Position numbers and translations under genes: made by a program. Below, one piece after another: positions 5,654 through 14,193 of a stretch of DNA of 34,472 bases. The stretch is from contig NZ_BCXA01000061.1 in the NCBI RefSeq assembly GCF_001894865.1, forward strand, positions 1-34,472. The letters are read 5' to 3'. Every line of letters begins with the position of its first letter. Positions within the stretch are counted from its first letter, which is position 1. This stretch comes from Rhodococcus maanshanensis NBRC 100610. GTDB taxonomy: Bacteria; Actinomycetota; Actinomycetes; Mycobacteriales; Mycobacteriaceae. The notes under the pieces are model-generated. The model saw only the letters and a program-made list of their open reading frames with translations. It had not been told where the DNA came from and did not search any database.

Positions 5654-7371
5654 GCCTGCACCTCCGAGTCCCGGTCCACACCGTCGGTTCCCTCGACCGT
5701 CACCACCACGTCACCGGCCCGGAGCACCGTGTCACGGTGCCCGACCATCACCACGGTGCGGCCGCGGGCGGCGAGGCCGCACACCGACCGGAGCACCGTC
5801 GCCTCGGTCGCGGGATCGAGATGCGCGGTCGGCTCGTCGAGCAGCACCACCCTCGCGTCGGAGAGCAGCACCCTGGTCAGCGCCAGCCGCTGCCGCTGTC
5901 CCAGCGAGAGACCGAGTCCGCCCACCCCGACCCGCGTCTCCCAGCCGTCCGGGAGATCGGCCAGTACCTGATCGAATCCCGTTGCCGTGCAGGCCCTGTC
6001 GATGGCATCGACATCGGTGGTCACCGGCCCGGTGAGTTCCAGGTTCTCGCGCAGGGTGCCGGGGATCAACACCGGGTGTTGCGGCAGCCACGCCACCTCG
6101 CGCCACCACTGCTCGGCGTCGAGTGCGCGAACGGGCACCCCGCCGACCGACACCTCGCCCTCGTCCGGGGCCGCGAGGCCGAGGATCAGGTGCAGCGCGG
6201 TGGACTTGCCGGATCCGTTGGCGCCGGTGAGCACGGTGACCCGGCCCGGTTCCAGGACCGCGTCCAGCCCGCGCGGGGCCCACTGCCCGCGGGCCCGCAT
6301 CCCCACCCCGCGCAGCACGATCGGGCCGTCGGGCACGGCGCGATCGCCTTCCCCCGCGACGACCGGGTCCCGGTCGTCCAGCACCCCGAAGGCCTTCTCC
6401 GCGGCCGCCATCCCGTCCTCGGCGGCGTGGAACTGCGCGCCGACCATCCGCAGCGGCAGGTACACCTCGGCGGCGAGGATCAGCGCGATCACGCCGCCGC
6501 GTAGTTCCATGCCGCCGAACACGAGTCGCAGGCCGATGCTGACCGCGACCAGCGCGACGCAGAGCGTGGCCAACAGCTCGAGCACCATCGCGGACAGGAA
6601 CGCGATCCGCAGCGCCGACATGGTGGTGTGCCGGTGCGCGTCGCCCAGTGCGCGGACCCGCGCCGCCGGGCCCCGTTCGCGGCCGAGCGCCCGCAGCGTC
6701 GGCAGGCCGGCCAGCAGGTCGAGCAGCTGCGCGGACAGCGCGGTCATCGTGGTCAGCGAGGCGGCCGCCTTGCCCTTGGTGAGCAGCCCGATCAGGATCA
6801 TGAAGACCGGCACCAGCGGCAGCGTGAGCGCGATGATGACCGCGGAGGTCCGATCGGCGAACAGGATCACCAGCAGGGTGAGCGGCGTGACCGTGACCGC
6901 CAGCATCAGCGCGGGCAGGTAGCCGGTGAGATACGCACGCAGACCCTCGATCCCGCGGGTGAGGACGGTGGCGAGCTCACCCCGCCGCGGGTCCAGCTCA
7001 CGCGGCGGCAGTTCGCCTGCCGCGGCGAGCACCTCGCCCCTGAGCTCCCCGATGACCCTCGATGCCGAACGATGCGCGAATCGGGCGTGCGCCCAGGTGG
7101 ACACCGTCCGCACCGCGACCGCGGCGGCGAGCACCGCCAGTTCGGTGCCCCACGCGGCAGGCGTCCGCGCGTCGGGGTCGGTGATCACCCCGGCCAGCAC
7201 GGTGCCGATCATCAGCGCCGAGACGATGACCGTCCCCGCAGTGACCAGGGACAACGCCACCGTGAGCAGCAGGTAGCCGCGGGCCGACCTCGAGTAGTGC
7301 CAGAGCCGGGGGTCCACCGGACCGCGCCTGCGGGAGGGCTCCGCCGGCGCGGCCGGTGCGTCGAGCGACAT
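5650..7371 (-). CDS. cydD: thiol reductant ABC exporter subunit CydD
   Basis: The 573-aa protein has an ABC exporter membrane domain (about 25-310) followed by an ATPase domain with Walker A GANGSGKST, signature LSLGQRQRL, Walker B VVLLDEPTAHLD and the switch His in VMVGHRDTV. It pairs with CydC to form the heterodimeric exporter needed for cytochrome bd maturation. Its ATG directly follows the cydB stop (TAGATG), and its own stop overlaps cydC. The order cydA-cydB-cydD-cydC is the usual one in actinobacteria and identifies this subunit as CydD. Confidence 0.93.
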   Translation of the reverse strand: MSLDAPAAPAEPSRRRGPVDPRLWHYSRSARGYLLLTVALSLVTAGTVIVSALMIGTVLAGVITDPDARTPAAWGTELAVLAAAVAVRTVSTWAHARFAHRSASRVIGELRGEVLAAAGELPPRELDPRRGELATVLTRGIEGLRAYLTGYLPALMLAVTVTPLTLLVILFADRTSAVIIALTLPLVPVFMILIGLLTKGKAAASLTTMTALSAQLLDLLAGLPTLRALGRERGPAARVRALGDAHRHTTMSALRIAFLSAMVLELLATLCVALVAVSIGLRLVFGGMELRGGVIALILAAEVYLPLRMVGAQFHAAEDGMAAAEKAFGVLDDRDPVVAGEGDRAVPDGPIVLRGVGMRARGQWAPRGLDAVLEPGRVTVLTGANGSGKSTALHLILGLAAPDEGEVSVGGVPVRALDAEQWWREVAWLPQHPVLIPGTLRENLELTGPVTTDVDAIDRACTATGFDQVLADLPDGWETRVGVGGLGLSLGQRQRLALTRVLLSDARVVLLDEPTAHLDPATEATVLRSVCGLAARGRTVVMVGHRDTVLRAGDVVVTVEGTDGVDRDSEVQA

Positions 7372-8394
7372 CTAGCGCGTCTTCAGGGGCAGACCGATCG
7401 ACGGCGGGATGTGCTTGGTCGAGATCCGCTGACGGAACACCCAGTACGTCCAGCCCTGGTAGATCAGCACCACCGGCGTCATGATCACCGCGGCCCAGGT
7501 CATCACCTTCAGCGTGTACGGGCTCGAGGAGGCGTTGTAGATGGTGAGGCTGTACGCCTCGTCGATCGTCGAGGGCATCACGTTCGGGAACAGGGATCCG
7601 AACAGCAGCACCACCGTGGCGATCACCGCGACGGAGGTGAGCACGAACGCCCAGCCCTCACGCGCGGCCGCGGTCAGCGCGACCACCCCGAGCAGGGCGG
7701 CCGCCGCGACGGCGACCAGGATCCACGTCCATCCCTTGCCATAGGCGATCTGGGTCCACAGCACGAAGGCGCCTGCGACCACCACCGTCGGAACAGACAG
7801 CCGCGCAGCGAGTTTCACCGCATCAGCCCGGACCTCGTCGGCCGTCTTGAGGGCGAGGAACACCGCCCCGTGCAGCGCGAAGACCAGGGCCGTTGTCGCC
7901 CCACCGAGCAGTGCGTACGGGTTGAGCAGCGCGAAGAAGCCGGAGGTCACCTGCTTGTTCTCGTCGATCGCGACGCCGCGCACGATGTTCGCGAAGGCCA
8001 CGCCCCACAGCACCGCCGGCACCCACGAGCCGATCATGATGCCCCAGTCGGCCCTGGCCCGCCATCGGTCGTCGTCGATCTTCCCGCGCCACTCGATCGC
8101 ACAGACCCGCAGGATCAGCGCGACGAGGATCAACAACAGCGGGATGTAGAAGCCCGAGAACAGCGTTGCATACCACTCCGGGAACGCCGCGAAGAGTGCG
8201 CCGCCACCGGTGATCAGCCAGACCTCGTTGCCGTCCCACACCGGACCGATGGTGTTGAGCATGACCCGTCGGCGGGTGTCGGTGCGGCCGAGCACCGGGA
8301 ACAGCATGCCGACGCCGAAGTCGAAGCCCTCGAGGACGAAGTAGCCGACGAAGAGCACCGCGATGAGGATGAACCAGAATTCCTGAAGTCCCAT
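7372..8394 (-). CDS. cydB: cytochrome bd ubiquinol/menaquinol oxidase subunit II
   Basis: The 340-aa membrane protein has CydB hallmarks: GFDFGVGML near residue 25, TIGPVWDGNEVWLITGGGALFAAFP at about 48-72 (the W-D-G-N-E-V-W-L core), and eight or so hydrophobic segments. CydB supports the CydA heme subunit in the plasma membrane. The high-affinity oxidase reduces oxygen to water and works at low oxygen or when the bc1-aa3 branch is inhibited. The ATG at 8394 lies 14 bp after the cydA stop, with a GGGAG-like site upstream. Confidence 0.95.
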   Translation of the reverse strand: MGLQEFWFILIAVLFVGYFVLEGFDFGVGMLFPVLGRTDTRRRVMLNTIGPVWDGNEVWLITGGGALFAAFPEWYATLFSGFYIPLLLILVALILRVCAIEWRGKIDDDRWRARADWGIMIGSWVPAVLWGVAFANIVRGVAIDENKQVTSGFFALLNPYALLGGATTALVFALHGAVFLALKTADEVRADAVKLAARLSVPTVVVAGAFVLWTQIAYGKGWTWILVAVAAAALLGVVALTAAAREGWAFVLTSVAVIATVVLLFGSLFPNVMPSTIDEAYSLTIYNASSSPYTLKVMTWAAVIMTPVVLIYQGWTYWVFRQRISTKHIPPSIGLPLKTR

Positions 8395-8408
8395 GGTCTT
8401 CTCCCGCC

Positions 8409-9902
8409 TCAGTACGCGAACGACAGTTGTTTGGGCTCGCCCGGCTCCTCGGGCTCCTGTTCATCGCCCGGCGGATGCTTGTCGTGGTCGGACGGTCCGG
8501 CGATCGCATAGCGCCGGATCAGCATGAACCACACCACGCCGAGCGCGGCGTAGACGAGGGTGAAGACGATCAGCGAGAAGACCACGAGGCTGGTCGGGTG
8601 ATCCGACACGCCCTGGTCGACGGTCAGCCGGATCTGGTCCACCCCAGTCGGATTCGGGTGCACCACCCAGGGCTGGCGGCCCATCTCGGTGAAGATCCAG
8701 CCGGCGCTGTTACCGAGGAACGGGGTGGGGATGGCCAGGAGGGACAGCCAGCCGAACCACTTCTTGTCCGGGACCCGGCCGCCGCGCGTCATCCACAGCC
8801 CGACCACCGCGAGCACGGCGGAGCCCGCGGCCCAGCCGATCATCGCGCGGAAGGTCCAGTAGGTGACGAACAGGTTGGGCTTGTAGTTACCCGGTCCGAA
8901 CTGCTCCTCGTACTGGGCCTGGAGTTCGGTGACGCCCTGAAGGGTGGAGTTGGGGTCGCCGTTCGCCAGGAACGAGGTGAGACCGGGGATGCTGATGAGC
9001 TGAGTGATGTTCTCGCAGTTGTTCTGCGTTCCGACCGTCAGGATGGAGAAGTCGGCACCGGTCTCGGTGTGGCACAACGATTCCGCGGAAGCCATCTTCA
9101 TCGGCTGCTGTTCGAACATCAGCTTCGCCTGAATGTCGCCGGTGATCGCGAGGCCGACACCCGAGGCAACCATCACCCACAGGGCGAGGATGGTGACCGG
9201 GCGGAACATCGTCCGGCCGGTGTTCTCGTGCTCCGCTGCCACTGCCTGATCGGTGGCCTCCTTGGCCCTCCGCATGCTGCGCACCATCGACCAACCGCCG
9301 ATGCCCGCGACGAACGTGCCCGCGGTGAGGAGCGCGCCCGCCACCACGTGGGGGAAGGCCGCCAAAGCCGTGTTGTTGGTGAGCAGTTCCCAGATACTCG
9401 TCAGCTCGGCGCGACCGCGCTCCTCGTTGTACCGCGCGCCAACCGGGTGCTGCATGAACGAGTTCGCGGCGATGATGAAGAACGCGGAGGCGTTGACACC
9501 GATCGCGACCAACCAGATCGTCGCCAGGTGAACGAGTTTCGGCAAGCGTCCCCAGCCGAAGATCCACAGGCCGAGGAAGGTGGATTCGAGGAAGAAGGCG
9601 ACCAGGCCCTCCAGGGCCAGCGGTGCGCCGAACACGTCACCGACGAACCGTGAGTACTCGCTCCAGTTCATGCCGAACTGGAACTCCTGCACGATGCCGG
9701 TTGCGACGCCAAGTGCGAAGTTGATGAGGAAGAACTTGCCGAAGAACTTGGTGAGCCGATACCAGTGATCCTTCTTGGTGATCACCCACATCGTCTGCAT
9801 GATCGCGATGAGCGGGGCGAGCCCGATCGTCAGCGGGACGAGAATGAAGTGGTAGACGGTGGTGATTCCGAATTGCCACCGAGATACGTCCAGTGCGTCC
9901 AT
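8409..9902 (-). CDS. cydA: cytochrome bd ubiquinol/menaquinol oxidase subunit I
   Basis: This subunit carries hemes b558, b595 and d. Visible hallmarks are the N-terminal His in VYHFILVPLT, the second His ligand in NSFMQHPVGARY, and the WIFTEMGRQPWVV segment near the quinol loop. The Q-loop is of the short type usual in actinobacteria. The C-terminus after the last helix is a charged tail. The ATG at 9902 (MDALDVSRWQFG) was preferred over the in-frame ATG at 9914 because GGGAGAAG lies just before it and family members begin at this point; the product is then 497 aa. It is the first gene of cydABDC and is preceded by a promoter with a palindromic operator. Confidence 0.95.
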   Translation of the reverse strand: MDALDVSRWQFGITTVYHFILVPLTIGLAPLIAIMQTMWVITKKDHWYRLTKFFGKFFLINFALGVATGIVQEFQFGMNWSEYSRFVGDVFGAPLALEGLVAFFLESTFLGLWIFGWGRLPKLVHLATIWLVAIGVNASAFFIIAANSFMQHPVGARYNEERGRAELTSIWELLTNNTALAAFPHVVAGALLTAGTFVAGIGGWSMVRSMRRAKEATDQAVAAEHENTGRTMFRPVTILALWVMVASGVGLAITGDIQAKLMFEQQPMKMASAESLCHTETGADFSILTVGTQNNCENITQLISIPGLTSFLANGDPNSTLQGVTELQAQYEEQFGPGNYKPNLFVTYWTFRAMIGWAAGSAVLAVVGLWMTRGGRVPDKKWFGWLSLLAIPTPFLGNSAGWIFTEMGRQPWVVHPNPTGVDQIRLTVDQGVSDHPTSLVVFSLIVFTLVYAALGVVWFMLIRRYAIAGPSDHDKHPPGDEQEPEEPGEPKQLSFAY

Positions 9903-10002
9903 GGCTTCTCCCATGCAGTGCCCGTAGGACAGGCGTGACCGGGGCCGAGTCGTGGGCTGACGCCTCAGTCCCGCTTCAAAAGGTACGTCCTGCGACCTCT
10001 TG

Positions 10003-10044
10003 CCGCAGGCCTTTATCTACTACCGACAGTAGTAGCGGAGTCAA
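10003..10044 (-). promoter_or_regulatory. cyd operon promoter with BlaI/MecI/CopY-type palindromic operator
   Basis: On the minus strand TTGACT (10044-10039) is a good -35. A -10 in the TAGTAGATA segment lies 16-19 bp further. Between and overlapping them is the perfect inverted repeat CTACTAC-N5-GTAGTAG (10017-10035). TACTA half-sites of this form resemble operators of the BlaI/MecI/CopY winged-helix repressor family, so binding would occlude RNA polymerase. The operator is about 115 bp before the cydA start. No Rex-type or CRP-type site was seen. The regulator itself is not encoded in this window. Confidence 0.6.
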
Positions 10045-10070
10045 GTCGCCCGCGCCGTCCCCGACCGCGC

Positions 10071-10943
10071 TCAGACGGCGTCCGGCATCGCCCCGACGGT
10101 CTCCGCCGACAGGTCGACCAGCGCCGACAGCTCCTCGGCGATCTCCGGCACCGCCGTCACCCGGCCGTTGAGCGCCCGCACCCGTGCGGCGAGAGTCACA
10201 CTCGAGAGCAGCCAGACACCGTCCGCCAGAATGAGATCCGCGGGCCGCAGCGGCGCCACCTCGGTGCGGAACCGATGCTCGCCCGCGATCTCGAACAGCG
10301 CCCGCTGGGTGGTTCCCGGCAGGATCCCCTGATCGATCGGCGGGGTGATCAGCGTGCGTCCGCGCGCGACGACGACCGTGGAGCGGGGGCCCTCGAGCAC
10401 GAGACCCTCGCTGCTGGTGAAGATGACGTCGTCGGCGCCGAGCGAGTTCGCGTGCCGCAGCGCCGCCATGTTGGTCGCGTAGGACAGCGTCTTCGCGCCG
10501 AGCAGCTGCCAGGGGGCCAGCGCCGCCAGTTCCACCGAGAACCCTCGGGGCAGGGTCACCACCGCGATCCCGTCGCGCCTGGCGGCCGCGACCCGCTCGT
10601 CGATGGGGCCGATCGTGAGGTAGCCGGTCGGCCCCCCACCGATCTCGCGGCCGCGGCTGAGCACCAGCCGCATCAGCCCCTCGCCGCCGCCGTCCCACTC
10701 CGCGAGGGCGGTCTTCACGGCGGCACGCCAGCGGCCCAGGTCCTGCTCCGGCAGGTCCATCGCCGCCGCGGAGGAGTTCATCCGTTCGAGATGCAGCTCG
10801 ATGGTGCACGGGGAACCGCCTCGCACCAGCACGGTTTCGAACACTCCGTCACCACGCACGGCCGCCAGGTCGTCCGCGTAGAGCAGCGGGACGTCGGGGT
10901 CGTGCACCTTGCCGTCGAGGGTCACCAGTACGCGCGGGGCCAT
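10071..10943 (-). CDS. pabC: aminodeoxychorismate lyase (class IV aminotransferase fold)
   Basis: The 290-aa PLP enzyme converts 4-amino-4-deoxychorismate to p-aminobenzoate and pyruvate for folate synthesis. Features are the N-terminal GDGVFETVLVRGG, the PLP-lysine segment GAKTLSYATNMAAL, the conserved SSEGLVLEGPRSTV stretch and a Gly-Thr-Thr phosphate-binding turn (LPGTTQRAL). Branched-chain or D-amino-acid aminotransferases share the fold. Neighbourhood (M. tuberculosis Rv0812 position) and pairing with a folate-binding YgfZ gene favour PabC. It is divergent from ygfZ across 55 bp and appears to be leaderless. Confidence 0.8.
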   Translation of the reverse strand: MAPRVLVTLDGKVHDPDVPLLYADDLAAVRGDGVFETVLVRGGSPCTIELHLERMNSSAAAMDLPEQDLGRWRAAVKTALAEWDGGGEGLMRLVLSRGREIGGGPTGYLTIGPIDERVAAARRDGIAVVTLPRGFSVELAALAPWQLLGAKTLSYATNMAALRHANSLGADDVIFTSSEGLVLEGPRSTVVVARGRTLITPPIDQGILPGTTQRALFEIAGEHRFRTEVAPLRPADLILADGVWLLSSVTLAARVRALNGRVTAVPEIAEELSALVDLSAETVGAMPDAV

Positions 10944-10949
10944 GCCAAC

Positions 10950-10955
10950 AGCCTA
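10950..10955 (-). promoter_or_regulatory. leaderless -10 box of pabC
   Basis: TAGGCT on the minus strand is followed by exactly 6 nt and then the pabC ATG. No Shine-Dalgarno sequence lies in between, so the transcript is predicted to begin at the start codon. Confidence 0.55.
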
Positions 10956-10986
10956 GGACGACCGACCGGCGGAGGCCGGACGCTCC

Positions 10987-10992
10987 TACTAT
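10987..10992 (+). promoter_or_regulatory. leaderless -10 box of ygfZ
   Basis: TACTAT is followed by 6 nt and then GTG at 10999. There is no Shine-Dalgarno sequence. Together with the pabC box this gives divergent leaderless promoters within 55 bp. Confidence 0.6.
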
Positions 10993-10998
10993 GGAACT

Positions 10999-12126
10999 GT
11001 GTCCGAGTCGCCGAGCGTCGCCCCAAGTCCGCTGCTGTCCCTCTCCGGCGCCGTCGCCGGTCCCGATGATTCCCTCGACGCCGGGGTGGCCTGGCACTAC
11101 GGCGACCCGCTGCGTGAGCAACGCAACGCCGAGACCGGCGCCGCCATCGTGGACCGCTCTAATCGCTTCGTGCTCTCCATCGGCGGTGCCGAGCGCCTGA
11201 CCTGGCTGCACACCATCTCCAGCCAGCACATCGCACAGCTGCCCGACGGCGGTTCCGCGGAGAATCTGAGCCTCGACCTGAACGGCCGGGTCGAGGAGCA
11301 CTTCGTGCTCACCGATCTGGACGGGGTCACCTGGATCGACACCGAGCCCACCCATGGCCCCGGCCTGCTGGCCTTCCTCCAGAAGATGGTGTTCTGGGCG
11401 AAGGCCGAGCCGGCCGCCGCGCCCGAGATGGCCGTCCTCAGCCTGCTGGGCCCCGACGTGCGCAGGCCGAAACTCCTTGCCGCGCTCGGCATCGCCGCAC
11501 TTCCGCCCGTCTACGGGGCGGTTGCGCTGCCCGGCGGCGGCTTCCTGCGCTCGATGCCGTGGCCCGGCGAGCACGCCTTCGATCTGATCGTGCCCCGCGA
11601 CCGGCTCTCCCACTGGTGGGAGACGCTGACAGCCGCGGGCGCCGCACCCGCGGGCAGTTGGGCGTTCGAGGCCCTGCGGGTGGCCGCCGTGCGCCCCCGG
11701 ATCGGCGTGGACACCGACGAGCGCACCATCCCGCACGAGGCCCGCTGGATCGGCGGCATCGCCGAGCACGGGGCCGTGCACCTGGACAAGGGGTGCTACC
11801 GCGGGCAGGAGACCGTCGCCCGGGTGCACAACCTCGGCAAGCCGCCCCGGCACCTGGTGCTGCTGCATCTCGATGGTTCCGCGGACACCCGTCCGGAGCC
11901 GGGCGACCCGGTCACCGCGGACGGCAGGGCCGTCGGGCACCTGGGCACCGTCGTCGACCACCACGAGCTCGGCCCCATCGCACTGGCCCTGATCAAGCGC
12001 ACCGTGCCCGCCGACACCGCGCTGCTCGCCGGCTCGGTGGCCGCCTCGATCGATGCCGACTCGGGGCCGAGCTACGACGCCGTGCAGGCGGGCCGGGCCG
12101 CCGTCGACCGGTTGCGCGGCCGGTGA
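10999..12126 (+). CDS. ygfZ: folate-binding YgfZ/GcvT-like protein
   Basis: The 375-aa protein has the GcvT-type folate-binding fold and the YgfZ signature KGCYRGQE (about residues 265-272), whose cysteine is conserved in the family. YgfZ-type proteins assist maturation or repair of some iron-sulfur enzymes in a tetrahydrofolate-dependent way. GTG 10999 was chosen because a TANNNT box lies 6 nt upstream, the frame begins there, and the hydrophilic N-terminus MSESPSV is typical. An ATG at 10991 is in another frame. The stop overlaps the next start (GTGA), making it the first gene of a coupled three-gene operon. Confidence 0.85.
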   Translation: MSESPSVAPSPLLSLSGAVAGPDDSLDAGVAWHYGDPLREQRNAETGAAIVDRSNRFVLSIGGAERLTWLHTISSQHIAQLPDGGSAENLSLDLNGRVEEHFVLTDLDGVTWIDTEPTHGPGLLAFLQKMVFWAKAEPAAAPEMAVLSLLGPDVRRPKLLAALGIAALPPVYGAVALPGGGFLRSMPWPGEHAFDLIVPRDRLSHWWETLTAAGAAPAGSWAFEALRVAAVRPRIGVDTDERTIPHEARWIGGIAEHGAVHLDKGCYRGQETVARVHNLGKPPRHLVLLHLDGSADTRPEPGDPVTADGRAVGHLGTVVDHHELGPIALALIKRTVPADTALLAGSVAASIDADSGPSYDAVQAGRAAVDRLRGR

Positions 12127-12803
12127 GCGGCGCGGGGCGCGATACCGGTCGCGTCGAGGCCGTCTGCGTGGTGCACGCCGAGCGCGACAGCGGCACCAAA
12201 CGGGTGCCGCGCACCGCGATCGACAAGCGCCCGGTCGACGGGCCGGTACGGATCGGGCCCGCGGGGCTGACCGGGGACCACATCTGCGACACCGAGTTCC
12301 ACGGCGGGACGTACAAGGCGGTGTACGCGTACCAGCAGGACGAGGCGCAGCGGTGGGAGTCGGAACTGGGACGCCCGCTGCCCGCCGGCTGGTTCGGCGA
12401 GAACCTCCGGGTCAGCGGGATCGCCGCGAGCGACGCGGTGATCGGCGAACGCTGGCGACTGGGTGACGGCGATCTCGCGGCCGAGCTGGAGGTGAGCGGC
12501 CCGCGGACCCCGTGCGGCACCTTCGGCGTGTGGTCCGGCGAACCCCGCTGGGTCAAGCGCTTCGCCGACCGCGCCGACACCGGCGCCTACCTGCGGGTGG
12601 TCCGCGGCGGCCTGGTCACCGCGGGCGACGCGATCCACCGCGTGCACGTGCCTGCCCACGGGGTGACCGTGCGCGACCTGTTCACCGGGCGGAACCAGGA
12701 AGGTCTGGCCGCAATGCTCGAGCAGCAGCCCGACCTGTCGCCTACTGTCGCAGACAAGGCACGCCGACGGATCGCCGGACGGAAGGTGCAGGTGGAGTAT
12801 TGA
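12123..12803 (+). CDS. MOSC domain protein, YiiM-like
   Basis: The GTG at 12123 overlaps the ygfZ stop and yields a 226-aa protein. It has MOSC features: GLTGDHICDTEFHGGTYKAVY (about 45-65) and GPRTPCGTF (about 125-134) with the conserved cysteine of the domain. MOSC proteins bind molybdenum cofactor or sulfur. YiiM-like members reduce N-hydroxylated bases such as 6-hydroxylaminopurine. The C-terminal part (about 165-226) has a helical extension with an arginine-rich end (DKARRRIAGRK), as in YiiM homologues. The substrate cannot be read from sequence. It ends in a 4-nt overlap with the asparaginase-like gene. Confidence 0.82.
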   Translation: MSGAGRDTGRVEAVCVVHAERDSGTKRVPRTAIDKRPVDGPVRIGPAGLTGDHICDTEFHGGTYKAVYAYQQDEAQRWESELGRPLPAGWFGENLRVSGIAASDAVIGERWRLGDGDLAAELEVSGPRTPCGTFGVWSGEPRWVKRFADRADTGAYLRVVRGGLVTAGDAIHRVHVPAHGVTVRDLFTGRNQEGLAAMLEQQPDLSPTVADKARRRIAGRKVQVEY

Positions 12804-13756
12804 GCGTCGAACTGGTCGAAGTGGATCGCTCCGGTTTCCGCGAGTGCGTGCACCGCGGTTCGGTGGTCGTGCTGGACCCGGACGGCGAGGTGATCCTGGC
12901 CCTCGGCGAGGTACACACCCCGATCTACCCCCGTTCGTCGAACAAACTCATGCAGGCCGTGGCCCTGCTGCGCAGCGGATTCGACCCGGCCGACAACCGG
13001 GAACTGGCGATCGCTGCCGGCTCCCACGAGGGTGAGCCCGAGCACGTGGCTGTGGTGCACCGGCTGCTCACCCGCAACGGGCTCGCCGAGAACCAGCTGC
13101 GCTGCCCGCCCGAGCTGCCCTCGAACGACACCGCACGGGCCCGCGTGCTCGCCTCTGGGGCGCTACCGCGGCGGATCTTCATGAACTGCTCCGGGAAGCA
13201 CGCGGCGATGCTCGCGGCCTGCGTCGCCCGCGACTGGCCGCTGGAGAGCTACCTGGAGCCCGCACACCCCATTCAGACGGCAGTGGTGGACACCATTGCC
13301 GAACTGGCGGGTGAGACGGATTCCGAGCTGGGCATCGACAGCTGCGGCCTCCCGATCGTGCCGCTCTCGCTCACCGCCCTCGCGCGCGGATTCGCCGCGT
13401 TGGCCACCGCGGCCGCAGGCAGCCAGGAACGGGCGGTGGCCGATGCGGTCCGCGAACAACCGTGGCTGATGTCCGGCACCGGGCACGACGACTTCCTGCT
13501 GATGAGTGCCGTACCGGGCCTGCTCTGCAAGGTGGGCGCCGACGGGGTGCACGCGGGCGCACTGCCCGACGGCACCTCCTTCGCGCTCAAGATCGACGAC
13601 GGCGGCGAACGCGCCCGACTGCCGCTCACGGCCGCGCTGCTGCATCGGCTCGGGGTCGCCTGGACCGAGGATCTGGCCGAACTCGCCTCGCCACCGGTAC
13701 TGGGTGGGGGTGTTCGGGTGGGCACGATCCGGGCGATTCCCGGCGTTCTGAGATAA
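12800..13756 (+). CDS. asparaginase (asparaginase II family, PF06089 type)
   Basis: The TTG at 12800 overlaps the MOSC stop (TTGA) and has GGTGGAG a few bases before it. The 318-aa product shows family landmarks: RSSNKLMQAVAL (about 46-57), SHEGEPEHV, MNCSGKHAAMLAAC (about 128-141), GIDSCGLP, and KVGADGVHAGALPDG (about 240-254). This is the thermolabile rhizobial-type asparaginase family, unrelated to E. coli AnsA/AnsB, and converts L-asparagine to aspartate and ammonia. Activity is inferred from family. It is the third gene of the ygfZ operon and is followed by a 138-bp spacer. Confidence 0.85.
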   Translation: MSVELVEVDRSGFRECVHRGSVVVLDPDGEVILALGEVHTPIYPRSSNKLMQAVALLRSGFDPADNRELAIAAGSHEGEPEHVAVVHRLLTRNGLAENQLRCPPELPSNDTARARVLASGALPRRIFMNCSGKHAAMLAACVARDWPLESYLEPAHPIQTAVVDTIAELAGETDSELGIDSCGLPIVPLSLTALARGFAALATAAAGSQERAVADAVREQPWLMSGTGHDDFLLMSAVPGLLCKVGADGVHAGALPDGTSFALKIDDGGERARLPLTAALLHRLGVAWTEDLAELASPPVLGGGVRVGTIRAIPGVLR

Positions 13757-13894
13757 ATCAGACACCCAACCCGGCCTGGGGTGGGAGCGCCCGCCGAGTT
13801 CTCAGGCTAGAGTGTGTGTCAGGAAGAAATACACACTCAAACGGGGCCGCCAAAAATTCCCAGGCCGCCCCGCGGAAGCGCGAGGGGGTTGGCC

Positions 13895-14101
13895 ATGGGC
13901 CGCGGCCGGGCTAAGGCAAAGCAGACCAAGGTTGCACGCGAGCTCAAGTACAGCTCGCCGTCCACGAACTTCGACAGCCTGCAAAAGGAACTGTCCGGAG
14001 GTTCGTCCAGCTCCCACCGGAACGGGGTCCTCGCCGACCAACGTTCCGAGGACACTGCGTCGCGCTGGGACGACGACGAAAACGACGACTGGCGCCGCTG
14101 A
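13895..14101 (+). CDS. DUF3073 family small protein
   Basis: This 68-aa protein begins MGRGRAKAKQTKVARELKY, the invariant basic start of DUF3073, and ends in an acidic tail (DDDENDDW). Family members are small, highly charged and actinobacterial; the function is unknown. A basic head with an acidic tail is compatible with nucleic-acid or ribosome contact, but that is speculation. GAGGGGGTT lies just before the ATG. The 138-bp upstream spacer contains TAGAGT (13808-13813), a possible -10. A strong hairpin follows 17 bp after the stop. Synteny with Rv0810c next to purM supports the call. Confidence 0.9.
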   Translation: MGRGRAKAKQTKVARELKYSSPSTNFDSLQKELSGGSSSSHRNGVLADQRSEDTASRWDDDENDDWRR

Positions 14102-14117
14102 CACGGCGCAGTACAGG

Positions 14118-14150
14118 AATGCGGGGTAGCCCACCGGCTCCCCCGCATTT
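14118..14150 (+). terminator. hairpin terminator of the DUF3073 gene
   Basis: AATGCGGGG (14118-14126) is perfectly complementary to CCCCGCATT (14141-14149) with a 14-nt loop. Only a short T-run follows. It is likely a terminator or RNA-stabilising hairpin. Confidence 0.55.
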
Positions 14151-14193
14151 CGGCATGTACGGTCGGCGTGCAATCTCGATCTGCTGATCACAT

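Noticed and set aside
3852-5681. 609-codon minus-strand frame overlapping cydC in another frame.
   Set aside because: It is a GC-rich shadow of cydC, full of Arg/Gly/Ala with no domain, while the cydC frame carries all ABC motifs. Only its last 12 codons are discussed, as a separate micro-ORF.
9903-9914. ATG at 9914 as the cydA start.
   Set aside because: The ribosome site GGGAGAAG falls between it and the ATG at 9902, and family members start with the sequence encoded from 9902.
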